This document shows positions 1 through 9,667 of a stretch of 64,000 nucleotides of DNA, one piece after another. Source of the DNA: Pseudomonas sp. CCI4.2 (lineage in GTDB: Bacteria; Pseudomonadota; Gammaproteobacteria; Pseudomonadales; Pseudomonadaceae). The stretch spans positions 4,016,501-4,080,500 of the forward strand of contig NZ_CP133781.1 in the NCBI RefSeq assembly GCF_034350045.1, read 5' to 3'. Both the position numbers and the translations under genes were made by a program. Numbering within the stretch: the first letter of the stretch is position 1; each line of letters starts with the position of its first letter. The notes below the pieces were generated by a model. That model had not been told where the DNA came from. It made no database searches and saw nothing but the letters and a program-made list of their open reading frames with translations.

Positions 1-1008
1 TACCCGCGCCGGGCCTATTCGGTGTTTCAGCCTTTTGGCGAACTTGAGCTGCGCACCGCCTTAGCAGACCGCTATACCACGTGCGCGGTGCATGGCTGGT
101 GCTCCGATAACGTCTATGTCGGTGCTGATTTGAGTGGCGTACTCAAAATTGTCCTCGATGTCTTGGCGCTGCGTGGTGGGACGGTGTTGGTCGAATCACC
201 CTGTTCATGGACTATTTTGCGGGTGTTGAAATCGTTCAATATCCGTGTGATCGAAGTGCCCCTCGATGCTCAAAGCTGTGTCGACCTTGCTTGTTTCCAA
301 GCCCTGCTCAGTAAAGAAAATATCGGTTTGGCGCTGCTACCCTCTTGCGTCAGCCCGATAATCGGACCGGCTGCGGTGGAGAATCGCCGACAACTGGCCG
401 GTTTGTTGAATCAGCACGGCGTTTGGGTGTTGGAGAACGATAGCCATGGCGAGCTGTGTTTCGAGCAATCGGCGAACCGATTGCGCGATTGGGTCAATCC
501 TCATCGACTGATGGTGTTCTCAGCTTTCGACAAAATCATCGGACCTGAGGCGCCTTATGGTTACGTGCTGTGCAAACACCTTAGAACTGAATTGCAGCAG
601 CACTTTCTGGTGCGCTCATTTCGGCTGTCGCCTATTCGTCAAAAAGCCATCGCCCGGCTTTACAGCACCGGGCGAATCGACCTGCACGTTATTGGGCTAA
701 GGCGACTACTGGAAGACCGGATGCTGATGATGGCAACGCTGCTCAACGAGCGCGTCGGTGACAGCTTGCGATTTAATCTGCCCGCAGGGGGGGCGGGTAT
801 CTGGGCCGAATGCATACAGCCCGTAAACATGCGCCAAGTATTTGATCGTCTACTCAAACAGCGAATTTCTATTGCACCCGGTGAGGTCTTTAGTCTTCAG
901 GGGTTACACCAACAGAACCTGAGAATAAGTTTCGCCTTTGACTGGACCCAGGACATTGGCAGGGCGTTGGAGGTGCTGGACCGGGCGTTGCGCCAGGAAC
1001 GCCTGTAA
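1..1008 (+). CDS. MocR/GntR-type regulator, aminotransferase-like domain (5' partial)
   Basis: The frame is open to the left edge, so this is the C-terminal part of a longer protein; the GTG at 22 is internal. The visible ~335 residues form a fold-type I PLP-dependent aminotransferase domain. The segment FDKIIGPEAPYGY, with its lysine codon at 532-534, matches the PLP-lysine loop (S-x-x-K-x-x-x-P-x-x-x-x-G-Y). In MocR regulators such a domain follows an N-terminal winged helix and senses PLP or amino compounds. That helix would lie outside the window, so a plain aminotransferase is not excluded. The target cannot be inferred. Confidence 0.72.
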   Translation, partial: YPRRAYSVFQPFGELELRTALADRYTTCAVHGWCSDNVYVGADLSGVLKIVLDVLALRGGTVLVESPCSWTILRVLKSFNIRVIEVPLDAQSCVDLACFQALLSKENIGLALLPSCVSPIIGPAAVENRRQLAGLLNQHGVWVLENDSHGELCFEQSANRLRDWVNPHRLMVFSAFDKIIGPEAPYGYVLCKHLRTELQQHFLVRSFRLSPIRQKAIARLYSTGRIDLHVIGLRRLLEDRMLMMATLLNERVGDSLRFNLPAGGAGIWAECIQPVNMRQVFDRLLKQRISIAPGEVFSLQGLHQQNLRISFAFDWTQDIGRALEVLDRALRQERL

Positions 1009-1139
1009 ACAGCGGATTAAACGGTGGCGATTAAGCTTGCCAATGCCGGCCATTGATCCAAAAATATTTGCCAGCATCAGGCCATAACTGCTATCTGTAC
1101 GCCCATCCAGTATGGGCAACAAACGGCCGTTTTTCTCCA

Positions 1140-3416
1140 GTGACCATCAACCCCACCGACGACGCTCGCTATACCGTAGCCGTACGCGCCTTGTGCGAGT
1201 TCACGGCGAAGGTGGGCGACCTCGACCTGCGCTTTACCCCGGCGCCCACTGCCCTGGAGGGTATGGCTGGTCACCGTATTGTCGTCGCTCGACGCGGCGA
1301 CGGTTATGAGTCCGAAATTGCCCTCAGTGGCGAGTACCTGCACCTCAAGATCCGGGGCAGGGCAGACGGCTATAACCCGGCGCTGAATCAGCTGGAAGAA
1401 ATCAAAACCTACCGCGGCGACTTGACCGCCATGCGCGCCAACCACCGGCAACTGCATTGGGCCCAAGCCAAGATGTATGGCTGGTTACTCTGCCAGCAGC
1501 TTGAACTGGATGAAATCCGCGTCGCACTGGTCTACTTCAACGTCGTCAGCGAAGAAGAAACCACGTTACGCGAACAGCACACGGCGCTTTCACTGCAAAC
1601 GTTTTTCAACGAGCAGTGCGCGGTGTTTCTGCGCTGGGCGCGTCAGGAAATGGCGCACACTCAGGCGCGCAATGAGTTACTGGGCACGATGGCGTTTCCT
1701 CATCCGACGTTTCGGACTGGGCAACGGGCATTGGCCGAATCGGTTTACAAAGCCGTCAGCACCGGGCGCTGCCTGATGGCGCAAGCGCCTACTGGTATTG
1801 GCAAAACCGTGGGCACGTTGTTCCCGATGCTCAAAGCCGCCCCCGGCCAGAAGCTCGACAAAATATTCTTTCTAACGGCCAAAACCCCGGGCCGCAAGCT
1901 GGCACTGGATGCCTTGAAGGTCATTCGCCACAGCGCCCCGGAACTGACCTTGCGTGTACTGGAAATGGTGGCGCGCGACAAAGCCTGCGAACACCCGGAC
2001 AAAGCCTGCAATGGCGATTCCTGTCCCTTGGCCAAAGGGTTTTACGACCGGTTGCCAGCGGCCCGCAGCGCGGCCTTGATTAACCCCTGGCTTGATCAAG
2101 CCGGGTTGCGTGACGTGGCGCTACAGCATCAAGTCTGCCCGTATTACCTGAGTCAGGAAATGGCACGTTGGGCCGACGTGGTCATCGCCGACTACAACTA
2201 TTATTTCGACCTCAGCGCCTTGTTGTTCGGGCTCTGCCAGCTCAATCAATGGCAAGTGGCAGTGCTGGTCGACGAAGCGCACAACATGGTTGAGCGTACG
2301 CGGCAGATGTACAGCGCCAGCCTCGACCAGCAAAGCCTGAACGCCATTCGGCCCGGCGCGCCGGCTTCGGTGGGGAAATTCCTCGAGCGACTTGACCGCG
2401 ACTGGAGTGCGCTGCACAAAGACCAGGACGCCGGGTATCAAGCCTACCCCGATACCCCGGGTAGATTTTTGCAAAGCCTGAGCTTTTGCATCGCAGCCAT
2501 TGGCGATTACTTCAATGAGCACCCGCATGCAGTCGACGGAGTTTTGCAGAGCTTTTATTTCGAAGCGATCCAGTTCTCACGCATCGCCGAGCTGTTCGAT
2601 GACCACTTCGTCTTTGACATCAATAAACGTGAGCTGAAGGACGTCCGCAGCCTGTCGCGATTGAATTTGCGTAACGTGGTGCCAGCAGCGTTTATCCGTC
2701 CGCGCCTCACCACCGCGCGCAGCACGGTGCTGTTCTCGGCAACCTTGAGTCCGCGTCATTACTACGCCGACCTGTTAGGCCTGCCACCGAGTACCGCGTG
2801 GGTCGATGTCGAGTCACCGTTCTCCCGTGAGCAGTTGGACGTGCGCATCATCAGCCAAATTTCAACCCGTTTTGTCCATCGCAAGGCGTCCCTCGCGCCC
2901 ATCGTCGAATTGATGGCCGAGCAGTTTCTAAAACAACCTGGAAATTACCTGGCGTTCTTCAGCAGCTTCGAATATTTGCAGCAAGTTGCCGACTTAATGC
3001 GCGAACGCCATCCACACCTGACCCTATGGCTGCAATCGCGAGGCATGGCGGAAGCTGAACGACAGGCCTTTCTCGATAAATTCACCGTGAGCAGCCAAGG
3101 CATTGGTTTCGCCGTATTGGGCGGGGCCTTTGGTGAAGGCATTGACCTGCCGGGCACCCGCTTGATTGGGGCGTTTATCGCAACCTTGGGTCTGGCCCAA
3201 CTGAACCCGGTCAATGAACAACTCAAGCAGCGCATGTCGCTGTTGTTCGGCGCAGGTTACGATTACACCTACCTTTATCCGGGCCTGCAAAAAGTCGTAC
3301 AAGCTGCCGGACGCGTGATTCGCGGGGTTGAGGACCGTGGCGTGGTGATGCTGATCGACGACCGATTTGCCGAGCGCAAGGTGCAAAACTTGCTGCCCGC
3401 GTGGTGGCAGTTGTAA
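1140..3416 (+). CDS. DinG/Rad3-family (SF2) ATP-dependent DNA helicase with N-terminal nuclease-like domain
   Basis: This is an XPD/DinG-class helicase. Counting from an upstream in-frame TTG at 1053, the N-terminus has a RecB/Cas4-like PD-(D/E)XK signature (Asp105 in RGRADG, then EEIK at 115-118). Walker A APTGIGKT lies at about 245 and the DEAH box (VDEAHN) at about 407. A cysteine cluster between Walker A and DEAH (CEHPDKAC, GDSC, then HQVC near 361) fits the Fe-S cluster domain of this family. I chose GTG 1140 because homologous sequence starts at about TINPTDD; no Shine-Dalgarno is clear for either start. The expected role is DNA repair. The gene appears intact. Confidence 0.85.
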   Translation: MTINPTDDARYTVAVRALCEFTAKVGDLDLRFTPAPTALEGMAGHRIVVARRGDGYESEIALSGEYLHLKIRGRADGYNPALNQLEEIKTYRGDLTAMRANHRQLHWAQAKMYGWLLCQQLELDEIRVALVYFNVVSEEETTLREQHTALSLQTFFNEQCAVFLRWARQEMAHTQARNELLGTMAFPHPTFRTGQRALAESVYKAVSTGRCLMAQAPTGIGKTVGTLFPMLKAAPGQKLDKIFFLTAKTPGRKLALDALKVIRHSAPELTLRVLEMVARDKACEHPDKACNGDSCPLAKGFYDRLPAARSAALINPWLDQAGLRDVALQHQVCPYYLSQEMARWADVVIADYNYYFDLSALLFGLCQLNQWQVAVLVDEAHNMVERTRQMYSASLDQQSLNAIRPGAPASVGKFLERLDRDWSALHKDQDAGYQAYPDTPGRFLQSLSFCIAAIGDYFNEHPHAVDGVLQSFYFEAIQFSRIAELFDDHFVFDINKRELKDVRSLSRLNLRNVVPAAFIRPRLTTARSTVLFSATLSPRHYYADLLGLPPSTAWVDVESPFSREQLDVRIISQISTRFVHRKASLAPIVELMAEQFLKQPGNYLAFFSSFEYLQQVADLMRERHPHLTLWLQSRGMAEAERQAFLDKFTVSSQGIGFAVLGGAFGEGIDLPGTRLIGAFIATLGLAQLNPVNEQLKQRMSLLFGAGYDYTYLYPGLQKVVQAAGRVIRGVEDRGVVMLIDDRFAERKVQNLLPAWWQL

Positions 3417-3567
3417 AACCTTCAACGGCTTACGGATAGATAGCTAAGCGCCACGGTCAAACTGCCAGTAAACTGCCGCGCCACGGGCTGTTTCGTCATT
3501 TGTTTATGCGGATTGCGTGCAGCAGGCCCACTCATTTTTGTAATGGTTCCACCCATGGAGGTTTCTT

Positions 3568-5211
3568 ATGAGTCTCAGTCCATTTGCCGGCAAACCAGCG
3601 CCCGCAGAACTGTTGGTCGATCTCCCGAGATTGGTGACGGCCTATTACACCGGTCAGCCTGATGCTTCGGTCTCCACCCAGCGCGTTTCTTTCGGCACGT
3701 CTGGCCATCGCGGCAGCTCGTTTGAACTGAGCTTCAACGAATGGCACGTATTGGCCATCAGCCAGGCGATCTGTCTGTACCGACAGGCAAACGGCATTGA
3801 CGGCCCGCTGTTCCTAGGCGCAGATACCCACGCGTTGTCGACCCCGGCCAGTGTCACCGCACTGGAAGTGTTGGCCGCCAATGGCGTGCAGGTGATGATC
3901 GCCGAAAACGACGAATACACGCCTACGCCGGCGATTTCCCACGCGATCATTTGCTACAACCGCGGTCGCACCAGCGGGCTTGCAGACGGCATCGTAATTA
4001 CCCCGTCGCACAATCCGCCGGAAAGTGGTGGCTTTAAATACAACCCGCCCAATGGCGGCCCGGCTGACACCCACGTGACCAAATGGATCGAGGCCAAGGC
4101 CAACGAGCTGTTGGCTGAAAAGGTACTGGGCGTCACGCGGATCAGTTATGAAAAAGCCCTGAAGGCCGACACGACTCATCGCCACGACTACCTCAACACC
4201 TATGTTGCCGACTTGAAAAATGTAATCGACATGGACGCCATTCGCGGCGCTAATCTGCGCTTGGGCGTCGACCCTCTGGGCGGTGCTGGGGTGCGTTACT
4301 GGTCGGCCATCGGCGAACACTACGGCCTGAACCTGGAAGTGGTGAATAAAGAAGTCGATCCAACGTTCCGGTTTATGTGTGTCGATTGGGACGGTCGTAT
4401 ACGGATGGACCCCTCGTCGAGCTTTGCCATGCAAGGCTTGATCGGTCTCAAAGACCGCTTCCAAGTGGCCTTCGCCTGCGACCCGGACCATGACCGCCAC
4501 GGCATCGTGACCCCGACCGGGGGCTTGCTGGCGCCGAACAACTACCTGGCTGTCAGCATCGATTACCTGTTTCAGAACCGCCCGCAATGGCGCGCCGATG
4601 CAGCCATCGGCAAAACCGTGGTGAGCAGCGGCATGATTGATCGCGTGGCCAAGCGTTTGGGCCGGCGTCTATATGAAGTGCCCGTGGGGTTTAAATGGTT
4701 TGCTGACGGCCTGTTCGACGGCTCCCTGGGCTTTGGCGGTGAAGAAAGCGCGGGCGCGTCGTTCTTGCGCAGAGACGGCAGCGTATGGACCACCGATAAA
4801 GATGGTTTGATTCCGGCCTTGCTGGCGGCAGAAATTACCGCACGTAAGGGCCGTGACCCTAGCGAGATCTACCAAGCACTGACAGAAGAGCTGGGCGAAC
4901 CGTTTTCGACCCGGGTCGAAGCCAAGGCCAATCCCGCGCAGAAAGCGCTGCTGGGCAAGTTGTCTCCCGATCAGGTGAAGTCTACGGAGCTGGCTGGGGA
5001 AACCATTCAGAGCATCCTCAGCCACGCGCCCGGTAATGATCAGGCCATTGGCGGTTTGAAAGTCATGACCGAAAATGGCTGGTTTGCGGCACGCCCTTCG
5101 GGCACCGAAGATATTTACAAAATCTACGCAGAAAGCTTTATCGGCGAAGACCACCTCAAACGCTTGGTGGCCGAAGCTCAGGTCCTGGTAGACGCGGCCA
5201 TCGCGCCTTAA
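3568..5211 (+). CDS. pgm: Phosphoglucomutase (alpha-D-glucose phosphate-specific)
   Basis: The enzyme interconverts glucose-1-phosphate and glucose-6-phosphate, feeding glycogen, trehalose and sugar-nucleotide synthesis in the cytoplasm. At 547 aa it has the usual length for the bacterial alpha-PGM family. The phosphoserine loop TPSHNPPESGG (catalytic Ser147), the metal loop DPDHDRHG (about 304), the sugar loop GEESAGASF (about 391) and the phosphate loop RPSGTEDIYKIY (about 509) are all intact. The ATG follows a good GGAGG ribosome-binding site at 3558-3562. A strong bidirectional terminator follows, so the gene appears monocistronic. Confidence 0.96.
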   Translation: MSLSPFAGKPAPAELLVDLPRLVTAYYTGQPDASVSTQRVSFGTSGHRGSSFELSFNEWHVLAISQAICLYRQANGIDGPLFLGADTHALSTPASVTALEVLAANGVQVMIAENDEYTPTPAISHAIICYNRGRTSGLADGIVITPSHNPPESGGFKYNPPNGGPADTHVTKWIEAKANELLAEKVLGVTRISYEKALKADTTHRHDYLNTYVADLKNVIDMDAIRGANLRLGVDPLGGAGVRYWSAIGEHYGLNLEVVNKEVDPTFRFMCVDWDGRIRMDPSSSFAMQGLIGLKDRFQVAFACDPDHDRHGIVTPTGGLLAPNNYLAVSIDYLFQNRPQWRADAAIGKTVVSSGMIDRVAKRLGRRLYEVPVGFKWFADGLFDGSLGFGGEESAGASFLRRDGSVWTTDKDGLIPALLAAEITARKGRDPSEIYQALTEELGEPFSTRVEAKANPAQKALLGKLSPDQVKSTELAGETIQSILSHAPGNDQAIGGLKVMTENGWFAARPSGTEDIYKIYAESFIGEDHLKRLVAEAQVLVDAAIAP

Positions 5212-5238
5212 TTGCCGCTAAGCGAGCGCGAAAAAAAA

Positions 5239-5262
5239 GGGACGGCATCAGCCGTCCCTTTT
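5239..5262. terminator. Bidirectional intrinsic terminator between pgm and pirin gene
   Basis: A perfect 8-bp stem GGGACGGC/GCCGTCCC with an ATCA loop is flanked by eight A on the left and four T on the right. It can serve both the rightward pgm transcript and the leftward pirin transcript. Confidence 0.85.
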
Positions 5263-5277
5263 GCGTACCGCCCACAA

Positions 5278-5973
5278 TTACGCCACATCCACCAAAACGA
5301 CTTCGCTGTCCTCAATGGCTGTTACTGTCAAGACGCGCTCATGTTCTACCGCCACGCCATCGCGTGCCACCGCCCGCAGGCCATTGACTTCGATAACGCC
5401 GGTTGCCGGAACCAGGTACGCACGACGGCCTGCATCCAACCGATACTCAGCGGTTTCACCTGCTTTAAGGTTAGCCGCCACTACTCGCGCATCCGCACGA
5501 ATCCGCAGGCTTTGGTCATCGCCGACCTTACCGCTGGCCAACGTCACGAAACCTTCACGGTCGCCCTTGGGAAAAGGTTTAGCGCCCCAGGACGGCGCTG
5601 AGCCGGTCTCGTCGGGCACGATCCATATCTGAAAAATTCGGGTCTCTGTGGACTCCTTGTTGTACTCGCTGTGGGCAATTCCGGTGCCTGCGCTCATGAC
5701 TTGAACATCGCCGGCTTCGGTCCGGCCTTTATTGCCCAGGTTGTCCTCGTGGCTGATTGCACCTTCACGAACGTAGGTGATGATTTCCATGTCGCGATGC
5801 GGGTGCTTAGGGAACCCGGTACCTGCGGCAATCACATCATCATTCCACACCCGCAATTGACCCCAATTCATACGTTTCGGGTCGTAGTATTCGGCAAAAG
5901 AGAAGTGATGATGAGCGTTCAGCCAGCCGTGGTTTGCGCCGCCCAAGGTGTTGAAAGGTCTTAATTCGAGCAT
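5278..5973 (-). CDS. Pirin family protein (YhhW-like bicupin)
   Basis: The 231-aa protein has the length and motifs of bacterial pirins/quercetin 2,3-dioxygenase-like bicupins. The N-terminal cupin carries HPHRDMEI (about 57-64) and the later metal ligands in HSEYN (about 101-105), which bind a single Fe or other metal ion. The start MLELRPFNTLGG is typical of the YhhW group. It lies convergent to pgm and shares its terminator. The substrate is unknown; dioxygenase activity on flavonols is only known for some relatives. Confidence 0.88.
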   Translation of the reverse strand: MLELRPFNTLGGANHGWLNAHHHFSFAEYYDPKRMNWGQLRVWNDDVIAAGTGFPKHPHRDMEIITYVREGAISHEDNLGNKGRTEAGDVQVMSAGTGIAHSEYNKESTETRIFQIWIVPDETGSAPSWGAKPFPKGDREGFVTLASGKVGDDQSLRIRADARVVAANLKAGETAEYRLDAGRRAYLVPATGVIEVNGLRAVARDGVAVEHERVLTVTAIEDSEVVLVDVA

Positions 5974-6213
5974 GGTTATGGCCTCTCCAGAGCAGAACCG
6001 ACTGCGTGCTTCAGTGCTGCTGAGCGTTGTGTGGGTTGATGGGAAGTATCATCTATCAAATATTGATCAGTAAAAAGCGGGATTTTTGCAGTAAAAATAT
6101 CTACTTATTCGATGTTATAGCGTGAGACTGATACATTGTTATTCACTATGATTGACTTTGAGTAAAAAACTGAAAGAAGGCCTGCGCTTTCACAGAATAG
6201 GAGCATTTCCATC

Positions 6214-6486
6214 ATGGCAACTGCTGCAAAAACTCGATCTATTACCGCTCACGTACCCGTGCAATTAGCAGAGAGGGTTGATTTAATGGCTGAGCGTCTG
6301 GAGCGCTCCAAGAATTGGATCGTCAAGCAAGCTCTTTCTGCCTGGATTGACCACGAAGAGGAGCGCAGTCGCCTAACCCAAGAGGCTTTGGCAGATGTGG
6401 ACGCTGGTAGAGTCATTAATCATCAGGCTGTCCAGGCTTGGGCCGACAGCCTCAGCACCGAATCCCCGCTACCAGTGCCACGCTGA
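6214..6486 (+). CDS. ParD-type ribbon-helix-helix antitoxin
   Basis: This is a 90-aa protein whose first ~45 residues (RSITAHVPVQLAERVD, then a helix with SKNWIVKQALSAWI) form a ribbon-helix-helix DNA-binding domain. The acidic tail would bind the toxin. A GGAG ribosome-binding site precedes the ATG. The stop codon overlaps the next start (TGATG), the usual translational coupling of antitoxin and toxin. The AT-rich 240 bp upstream should carry the autoregulated promoter. Its partner toxin carries a premature stop. Confidence 0.85.
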   Translation: MATAAKTRSITAHVPVQLAERVDLMAERLERSKNWIVKQALSAWIDHEEERSRLTQEALADVDAGRVINHQAVQAWADSLSTESPLPVPR

Positions 6487-6761
6487 TGGAGTTGAAGTGG
6501 ACAAGCAAGGCGCTTTCCGACCTTTCCCGGCTGTTCGAGTTTCTGGCCACCGTGGACCGATCCGCTGCCGCGCTTACAGTTTTAAGGCTCACGGTTGCTC
6601 CAGACGTTTTGATGAACAATCCACGCATTGGCGAAAGACTTGAAGAGTTTGAGCCACGGGATGTGCGCCGAATCCTTATTGGCCACTATTAGATGCGTTA
6701 CGAAATTCAAGATTCCACGGTCTATTTGCTGCGCCTTTGGCACACACGCGAGGATCGATGA
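6486..6761 (+). pseudogene. parE-type toxin with in-frame amber codon
   Basis: This RelE/ParE-superfamily toxin starts at ATG 6486, overlapping the antitoxin stop. It reads MELKWTSKALSDLSRL and continues to VRRILIGHY, then meets TAG at 6690-6692 (codon 69). The same frame continues for 22 codons as MRYEIQD...LRLWHTREDR before TGA at 6759-6761. That tail is the normal conserved ParE C-terminus (final beta strand with RLWHTRE). A GAG to TAG change, Glu to stop, is the simplest explanation. The truncated 68-aa product is probably inactive as a toxin unless the amber codon is suppressed. Confidence 0.85.
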
Positions 6762-6895
6762 CGCTCAGTAGACTTTGCGACTTTACCTGCACTTGATCGG
6801 CTAACACGCTGATCGCAAAGCATTTCACTAGAAGTCATCGCTGAATGCGGCCACCATGTCCGTCAATTCGCTCACAACTGACACCTGGAGCCCGC

Positions 6896-9385
6896 GTGCC
6901 GCATCAATTGCCTGATGATCTTTCTCTTCCTGAACAGCTGCCTTGGATTAAACGCCTGCTGGCTCGTCTGATTGGCCGCAGCCTCAATAGCCTGCGCGCG
7001 CTGCATTCACCTTCATGGTCACAAGGACACGCAGACGGCTACCTCAATGGCCATGGGGAAGGCGTGAACGAAGGTTATGCGGAGGGTCGTCTGGACGGGG
7101 TAGAAGAAGGACGTCAGGTCTTGCTGATTCGTGACACTCGTCCCACCGAGCACCGTGGGCCGCGCATCGACGACCATCTGTTTGATGATTGGCGCTTGGC
7201 CCTGACTCCCGAGCTGAAAAAGCGGATCAAGGCCGATGTTGCGCTAAAGCTGCCGGCACATGTGCAGCCCAGCGCGGCGCAATGGAAGATGATTTTCAGC
7301 GACACGCCGTCTACGTATGTCATCGCAGGTGCTGGCGCGGGCAAATCCACGTCGTTGGTGCTTCGCATTTTGCTGCTGAGTCATTATTTAGGCTTTGAAC
7401 TCAGTTCTATGACCGTAGTGACCTTCACCCGAGAGTCGCGCAAGGACTTCATCAACAAGCTGATTGAGATCATGGGGCTGTGGGGTCATACCCTGAGCTT
7501 GAAAGAGGGCCGGGACTTGGTGCGCACCTTTCACTCGCGCATCTTGCCGCTGGTGCGCAGCTTGCCTGGCTTCGGCCAGTTGCGTGCGTTTGAGAACCTT
7601 AGCAACCAAGCTCTACAATCGGGCTCGGACGAAGGGGCCGACAGCAACCCGTTTGACCTGCGAATCAACGATGCGCAGCGCCAGCAATTGAACCTGTGCT
7701 ATCGAGATCTGTACGCGAGTAACGAACGGTTTCGGGACTTCATGTCACAGCTGTTTCGCCACGCCCTGCAACTAAAGGAACTGGACCGCGATCATCCCGA
7801 CGTGCAAAAACGCGTCGTTGTGACCGAGCTCTCCGCCAAGCGCGACGAAGAGCTGTGCGACACCATTGAAGACCTGTGGATCCACGCCAACGCATGGCCT
7901 ATAAACGGCATTGAGCCTATGCGCCAAGCCGTTGAAATCAATGGTTTTTCGTTTCATTTCCATGGCTACATTGCCGAACTTGATGCCTGGGTGGTGCTCG
8001 GGTTTGACCCGTCTGAAAACCAGCAGATGAAGCGGTCGTCGGCAAAGTTGCCGGTCTGGGCTGAATGGCTGATCAAGCGCACCCTGTTTCAAGCTTTCTG
8101 TCGCAAGCCTGTGATATGGCTAGAGAATTACGATTCCGCCACACGCGTTTTACAGTCATTGGCGGGGGCGGCAGTGGCCGGCCCGGGTTTCGACTACAAG
8201 GTGAAAGGTGAATTGAGCGCGGCCCCCGTGCTGGATGGATTTGTCGCCGCTGCCAGCTTTATTGAGAACTTGGGCCTGGATGTGCCCGCCGCCGTGGCAC
8301 AGATGAGCTTTGCCGCGAACGACCCGGATCGGTATTTCTTTGAAGCCCTGAGCCTATTTTGGAAAGCATTCGAAGGGCACCTGCTGGCGCAAACACCACC
8401 GGTCATGACCTACAACAGAATGTTTGCCTTGTTCGGCGAGACGTCACCGGAGAATCTCAAACAGATTAGCGATGAGCTGCTGCGGCCGCTGTCGCACTTA
8501 ATGATCGATGAGTTCCAAGACGTTTCGCCACAAATCGTTTCCTGGATTCGTGCCAGCCTGCGGGAGATACGCAGTCGTGGCCCGGCGCTGCACGTGGGCC
8601 GGGTGGCGCAACGTTCGTCATTACTCTGTGTAGGCGATGATTGGCAGTCGATTTACGGATGGCGCGGCAGTTCTCCAAAGTACTTCATGGCGTTCGCCAA
8701 GGAGTTCGCATCGCCCGCCACTACCAAAGTGATGCTAATTGATAACTTCCGTAGCCATCAGCACATCATTGACGCCGCTGAACACATCGTGCGCAGCGCG
8801 CCAGCGATTGCCGGCAAAAAGGCCAAGGCCGGTGGCGCGGCTCAAGAGTTGGTACCGGTGACGGTGCTGGACCGTGATGACGACGAACTCACCGAACGTT
8901 TGATCCAGCATTACAACGACGGTGACTCCATTTTGCTGCTTTACCGGAAAAGTAACGAAAAAGCCAAGTTTTCCGAAGGCTTACAGTCGCTAGTTAATTA
9001 CGATTCTGGGTTGCCGACGGCGTCTCGACGGTTTAAACAGCTGACCTATCACAGCTCCAAAGGCCTCCAGGCTGACGCTGTATTTTTGCTCGGGGATTGC
9101 CAGCATCTGACCCAATCACCGTTCAAAAACCAAGCTTACCGTCTGGCGGGATTGGGCAAAGACGGCGATGCGGATCCCTTCGACTCCGCCCAGAAAGACG
9201 AAATACTGCGATTGGCTTACGTCGCCATTACTCGCGCCGTGCGCCATTGCTATTGGTACATCGATAAGAACAACAGCACGGGGTCCGCAGACAACTCGGC
9301 AGTGCCTAAAGCGTCCGACAAAATTACGGGCCACAGGCCCTTTTTCGACGACAGACGAGGCAAGGCAGACAGTCAGGGCGATTGA
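6896..9385 (+). CDS. UvrD/Rep-like superfamily 1A DNA helicase
   Basis: SF1A motifs are present in order: AGAGAGKST (Walker A, encoded near 7328), FTRES (Ia), IDEFQDVSP (II), GDDWQSIYGWRG (III), DNFRS (IV), TYHSSKGLQAD (V) and YVAITRA (VI). The N-terminal ~130 residues carry glycine-spaced repeats of the form GYxxGxxEG. I prefer GTG 6896, preceded by GGAG, over the ATG at 6845, which lacks a ribosome-binding site and adds 17 unconserved residues. Such proteins act as DNA-repair or anti-recombination helicases; the specific role is unknown. It lies directly after the toxin-antitoxin pair. Confidence 0.82.
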   Translation: MPHQLPDDLSLPEQLPWIKRLLARLIGRSLNSLRALHSPSWSQGHADGYLNGHGEGVNEGYAEGRLDGVEEGRQVLLIRDTRPTEHRGPRIDDHLFDDWRLALTPELKKRIKADVALKLPAHVQPSAAQWKMIFSDTPSTYVIAGAGAGKSTSLVLRILLLSHYLGFELSSMTVVTFTRESRKDFINKLIEIMGLWGHTLSLKEGRDLVRTFHSRILPLVRSLPGFGQLRAFENLSNQALQSGSDEGADSNPFDLRINDAQRQQLNLCYRDLYASNERFRDFMSQLFRHALQLKELDRDHPDVQKRVVVTELSAKRDEELCDTIEDLWIHANAWPINGIEPMRQAVEINGFSFHFHGYIAELDAWVVLGFDPSENQQMKRSSAKLPVWAEWLIKRTLFQAFCRKPVIWLENYDSATRVLQSLAGAAVAGPGFDYKVKGELSAAPVLDGFVAAASFIENLGLDVPAAVAQMSFAANDPDRYFFEALSLFWKAFEGHLLAQTPPVMTYNRMFALFGETSPENLKQISDELLRPLSHLMIDEFQDVSPQIVSWIRASLREIRSRGPALHVGRVAQRSSLLCVGDDWQSIYGWRGSSPKYFMAFAKEFASPATTKVMLIDNFRSHQHIIDAAEHIVRSAPAIAGKKAKAGGAAQELVPVTVLDRDDDELTERLIQHYNDGDSILLLYRKSNEKAKFSEGLQSLVNYDSGLPTASRRFKQLTYHSSKGLQADAVFLLGDCQHLTQSPFKNQAYRLAGLGKDGDADPFDSAQKDEILRLAYVAITRAVRHCYWYIDKNNSTGSADNSAVPKASDKITGHRPFFDDRRGKADSQGD

Positions 9386-9400
9386 AGCGAACGTCTCCGA

Positions 9401-9658
9401 TCAGGAGACTTTCAATGTGAGAGGCGGCACGAAGGACTCAAGCTCATATTCGATGGCCTCGATCATGCGCTCGACCTCGGTGACGTCCATGACGGTTGCA
9501 CAGGGGATGGCAGCAATTGCAATGATCGTCTCGCCCGTAGCGCGATCGAACAGGCGTGCGACCATGCTGCTGGGTGAGTCCATTCCGGCTTCAAATCCAA
9601 CCGGATGGAAGTGCCAGCGCATCAGTTGACAGGCATTGGGGAACGTTACTTTGTTCAT
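9401..9658 (-). CDS. Small DUF1652-like protein
   Basis: This is an 85-aa protein from ATG 9658, which follows an AGGTGG ribosome-binding site; an in-frame GTG three codons upstream is less likely. The layout (LMRWHFHPVGFEA, then SMVARLFDRATGET, then an AIPC segment and an acidic helix) resembles the small Pseudomonas-specific DUF1652 family, as I recall it. The function is unknown. It lies convergent to the helicase gene with only 15 bp between stops. Confidence 0.6.
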   Translation of the reverse strand: MNKVTFPNACQLMRWHFHPVGFEAGMDSPSSMVARLFDRATGETIIAIAAIPCATVMDVTEVERMIEAIEYELESFVPPLTLKVS

Positions 9659-9667
9659 ACGGCCCAC

